Shown here in pieces: positions 15,063-16,099 of a stretch of DNA of 16,099 nucleotides (positions are counted from its first letter, which is position 1; each line of letters starts with the position of its first letter). Below the pieces are notes generated by a model that saw only the letters and a program-made list of their open reading frames with translations, was not told the DNA's origin and ran no database searches. A program made the translations under genes and the position numbers. The stretch is taken from NCBI GenBank assembly GCA_947374485.1, contig CANCCF010000076.1, forward strand, positions 1 to 16,099. The letters run 5' to 3'. The stretch is from Comamonadaceae bacterium. Lineage in GTDB: Bacteria; Pseudomonadota; Gammaproteobacteria; Burkholderiales; Burkholderiaceae_C.

Positions 15063-15907
15063 CGCACGGCTCCGCCCTTGGTGTGAAGCACCGCAAAATC
15101 CAGTCCACCCAGGCTGTGGCGTTCGCCGCGCTTGGGTACGTGGCCCATTTCGTGGGCGATGAGTCCGCCTATGGTTTCGAAATGGTCGTCCGGATCAGTA
15201 CTGGCAATGGTGACATCGAAGGCGTCGTTGACGCGCTCTATCGGCGTGTCGCCGCTCACGCGGTAGCTGCGGTCCGGGAGGCCGAAAATATCACCCTCTT
15301 CCTCGGGCATATCGAATTCGTCCTCAATCTCGCCAACAATCTGCTCCAGCACGTCTTCGATGGTGATCAGGCCCGCCACGCGGCCAAATTCATCAATCAC
15401 AATGGCCAAGTGGTTGCGGTTGCCACGGAAGTCGCGCAGCAAATCATTCAGGCCTTTGGACTCGGGGACAAACACCGCGGGACGGATCAGCGCACGGATG
15501 TTGAGTTCTGGCGCGCGCTGCAGTTTCAACAGGTCCTTGGCCATCAGGATGCCAATGATGTTTTCCCGCTCGCTCTCGAACACGGGGAAGCGCGAGTGTG
15601 CTGCGTCGATCACCTGGTGCAGCAGTTCATCCATGCTGGAGGCAATATCCAAAAAGTCCATGCGTGTGGCGGGAACCATCACGTCACCCGCCGTCATGTC
15701 GGCCATGCGGATTACGCCCTCGAGCATGAGCCGCGACTCCGCGCCAATGATGTTGTTGTCTTGCGCCTCGGCCAGCGTCTCAATCAGTTCGTCGGTAGAG
15801 TCCGGACCTGGATGGATGAATTCGGCCAGCTTTTGCAGAAAAGTCCGTTTGTCTTCTCTTTCTATGTGGCGCGAGGGATGGGGGTCTGACACTGGGGCGT
15901 TTGGCAC
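15023..15907 (-). CDS. corC: CorC/YbeX-type CBS-domain protein
   Basis: HlyC/CorC family protein of about 294 residues without membrane segments. The order is an N-terminal FLQKLAEFIHPGPDSTDELI region (23-42), a tandem CBS pair (about 72-190: AGDVMVPATRMDFLD, then NHLAIVIDEFGRVAGLITIEDVLEQIVGEIEDE in three pieces), and the C-terminal CorC/HlyC transporter-associated domain (from about 205, with FETIGGLIAHEMGHVPKRGE). E. coli CorC was linked to magnesium/cobalt efflux, and YbeX also to ribosome function. The start is a GTG at 15905-15907 without a good ribosome binding site; another GTG at 15890-15892 (giving SDPHPSRH) is possible. It is the first gene after the rrn terminator and probably has its own promoter in 15908-15970, although no convincing -35/-10 pair was found. 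Confidence 0.93.
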   Translation of the reverse strand: MPNAPVSDPHPSRHIEREDKRTFLQKLAEFIHPGPDSTDELIETLAEAQDNNIIGAESRLMLEGVIRMADMTAGDVMVPATRMDFLDIASSMDELLHQVIDAAHSRFPVFESERENIIGILMAKDLLKLQRAPELNIRALIRPAVFVPESKGLNDLLRDFRGNRNHLAIVIDEFGRVAGLITIEDVLEQIVGEIEDEFDMPEEEGDIFGLPDRSYRVSGDTPIERVNDAFDVTIASTDPDDHFETIGGLIAHEMGHVPKRGERHSLGGLDFAVLHTKGGAVRWFKVSPTKPPSL

Positions 15908-15962
15908 AGGGGCCGTTGTTGCGGTAGGGCTAGGATACCGGAATTACCGCCAATTTCCGGGC

Positions 15963-15996
15963 AAAAAAAAGCCCCAGTTTTCACTGGGGCTTTTTT
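15963..15996 (-). terminator. Intrinsic terminator of the rRNA operon
   Basis: An 8-bp perfect stem GCCCCAGT (15971-15978) / ACTGGGGC (15983-15990) with loop TTTC. It is preceded on the plus strand by eight A (15963-15970) and followed by six T (15991-15996). For the minus-strand rRNA transcript it gives a GC stem followed by a run of eight U, starting about 11 bases after the 5S end. The symmetric A/T flanks extend the stem and would make it work in both directions. Confidence 0.92.
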
Positions 15997-16006
15997 GCTA
16001 TTAATA

Positions 16007-16099
16007 GCCTGACGATGACCTACTTTCACACGGGAACCCGCACTATCATCGGCGCTGACGCGTTTCACTGTCCTGTTCGGGATGGGAAGGAGTGGTACC
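16007..16099 (-). rRNA. rrf: 5S ribosomal RNA, 3' part (5' end beyond the window)
   Basis: Reading the minus strand from the window edge gives the conserved 5S sequence: GGTACCACTCCTTCCCATCC, then CGAACAGGACAGTGAAACG, a GCGCCGATGATAGTGCGGG region, GTGTGAAAGTAGGTCATCG, and an end at TCAGGCT. About 93 of the expected roughly 115 bases are present. The exact 3' end (16007-16009) is set by analogy with betaproteobacterial 5S genes. It marks the end of an rrn operon lying to the right. Confidence 0.95.

Noticed and set aside
15908..15962. A promoter for corC between the rrn terminator and the gene
   Set aside because: Candidates such as TTGGCG with TATCCT have a spacing of only about 10 bases; no pair is convincing.

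Overview
The window looks like about 16 kb of a high-GC betaproteobacterial chromosome, most likely family Comamonadaceae (Acidovorax/Rhodoferax/Variovorax-like). The grounds are protein style, the corC-lnt-glyQ-glyS-gmhB gene order, and GC-rich palindromic repeats that I recall as common in that family. Species cannot be told from the sequence. Coding density is very high, and every gene but one lies on the minus strand.

Right end, read leftwards in the direction of transcription: the 3' part of a 5S rRNA (end of an rrn operon), a strong stem-loop terminator, then a housekeeping block. This block is corC/ybeX (CBS-domain protein), lnt (apolipoprotein N-acyltransferase), glyQ and glyS (both subunits of tetrameric glycyl-tRNA synthetase), gmhB (heptose bisphosphate phosphatase for LPS core) and a YgjP/DUF45-type zinc metallopeptidase. 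It serves envelope biogenesis and translation.

Middle: the only plus-strand gene encodes a metallo-beta-lactamase-fold hydrolase with a C-terminal winged-helix-like domain. It is divergent from a MerR-family regulator. A perfect 22-bp palindrome in the 122-bp gap overlaps the apparent promoter of the hydrolase gene.

Left half: a minus-strand operon starts at the MerR gene (LiuR-like by context) and continues with a PaaI-type hotdog thioesterase, isovaleryl-CoA dehydrogenase, a five-TM LtaS/sulfatase-type phosphoglycerol transferase, a beta-carbonic anhydrase, a secreted alpha/beta hydrolase, acetyl-CoA C-acyltransferase and a short-chain dehydrogenase. Several of these fit leucine/isovalerate catabolism: the dehydrogenase makes 3-methylcrotonyl-CoA, carbonic anhydrase could supply bicarbonate for its carboxylation, and thiolase handles the acetoacetyl-CoA end. 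No methylcrotonyl-CoA carboxylase gene is seen; it may lie beyond the left edge.

Most notable observation: two conserved enzymes, isovaleryl-CoA dehydrogenase and the essential GlyQ, each carry an extra stretch of about 25 residues at a loop-like position. In both, the extra DNA is a GC-rich palindromic element with the same 19-nt core (one mismatch) and similar flanks, inserted in opposite orientations relative to the gene. The dehydrogenase copy is open in all six frames and the glyQ copy in five of six. This resembles the principle of protein-invading palindromic elements known from Rickettsia, here with what looks like a Comamonadaceae intergenic repeat.
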